Shown here: positions 63,901 through 64,000 of the stretch, in pieces
How positions within the stretch are numbered: the stretch's first letter is position 1
How the letters are laid out: each line of letters begins with the position of its first letter
Assembly (NCBI RefSeq): GCF_001921205.1
Contig: NZ_MSIE01000011.1
Location: forward strand, 113,264-177,263
Direction of reading: 5' to 3'
DNA length: 64,000 nt
Source: Actinophytocola xanthii
GTDB taxonomy: Bacteria > Actinomycetota > Actinomycetes > Mycobacteriales > Pseudonocardiaceae
Notes under the pieces: generated by a model
The model's input: the letters and a program-made list of their open reading frames with translations, nothing else
What the model was told of the DNA's origin: nothing
The model's database searches: none
Position numbers and translations under genes: made by a program

Positions 63901-64000
63901 ATGTTCGCCAGGAGGTCCTGGCGCGCCTCGGTCCGGCAGTGGGCGGCCGGAGCGGCCGCGGTCGCCGTCGTGGCGGCCGCGGCCCCCGGCCCGGCCGCGG
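63901..64000 (+). CDS. N-terminus of an exported protein, cut by the window end
   Basis: ATG 63901 with GAGGAGGGCGAG. The 33 visible codons encode an Arg-rich start and Ala/Val-rich hydrophobic core (MFARRSWRASVRQW, then AAAVAVVAAAA), a signal peptide. It continues the operon (27 nt after the stop at 63874) and is probably another secreted polysaccharide-active or related protein. Confidence 0.65.
   Translation, partial: MFARRSWRASVRQWAAGAAAVAVVAAAAPGPAA

Overview
The window is high-GC, actinobacterial DNA with tightly packed genes, many GTG starts and 4-bp start/stop overlaps. A CelR/LacI-controlled cellulase locus, an isorenieratene-type carotenoid cluster with a LitR-like regulator, Tat and Sec exported enzymes and class-specific small acidic proteins all suggest a soil actinomycete, most likely near the Pseudonocardiales. 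That placement is an inference from gene content, not a phylogeny.

Region 1 (1-1473) holds a partial HipA-like kinase and an M23 peptidase. Region 2 (1508-12706) is a compact cellulose-degradation locus: GH6 exo-cellulase, GH10 xylanase, GH9-CBM3c, GH48, two AA10 LPMOs, a GH6 endoglucanase and the LacI-family regulator CelR. Perfect or near-perfect TGGGAGCGCTCCCA operators sit in front of GH48, both LPMOs, the endoglucanase and a dead gene remnant, and one lies inside the GH48 signal-peptide codons. A GH16 plus beta-helix protein operon (21357-23335) carries a one-mismatch copy of the same box and probably belongs to the regulon.

Region 3 (12727-24888) is mixed: an FkbM-like protein, PPK2, a hybrid sensory kinase that appears to lack both phospho-accepting histidines, an SDR/TetR divergent pair with a palindromic operator, a CoA transferase, and a pair of MEDS-domain stress-signalling proteins (MEDS-STAS and MEDS-ATPase).

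Region 4 (24902-39262) is a carotenoid cluster. A MerR/B12-binding LitR/CarH-like regulator is divergent from crtE-crtI-crtB-methyltransferase. Then come a Rieske protein, a YihY-type membrane protein, a CDP-alcohol phosphotransferase, a second desaturase (CrtD-like), a glycosyltransferase, CruF hydratase, CrtU (ring desaturase/methylase) and a lycopene cyclase. Together they predict an aromatic and/or hydroxylated, glycosylated carotenoid.

Region 5 (39381-56373) contains a secreted tachylectin-type propeller protein, a POT peptide transporter, an NfeD/SPFH pair, an RsbW-like ATPase, a CBS protein, a sugar ABC transporter (binding lipoprotein plus two permeases), a FAD oxidoreductase, three small proteins, a Thr-rich surface protein, RluA-type pseudouridine synthase, DinB-like and two uncharacterised proteins.

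Region 6 (56539-64000) is a second, LacI-regulated polysaccharide locus: GH127 arabinofuranosidase, a frameshifted pseudogene in which a secreted glycosidase-like protein is fused to a permease tail, GH43, two secreted zincin-like proteins and the start of another exported protein. The least expected signals are a 59-nt sequence repeated immediately before the start codons of two unrelated operon genes, the histidine-less hybrid kinase, the mixed carotenoid pathway and the two decayed CAZyme genes. No tRNA, rRNA, CRISPR array or insertion sequence was seen.
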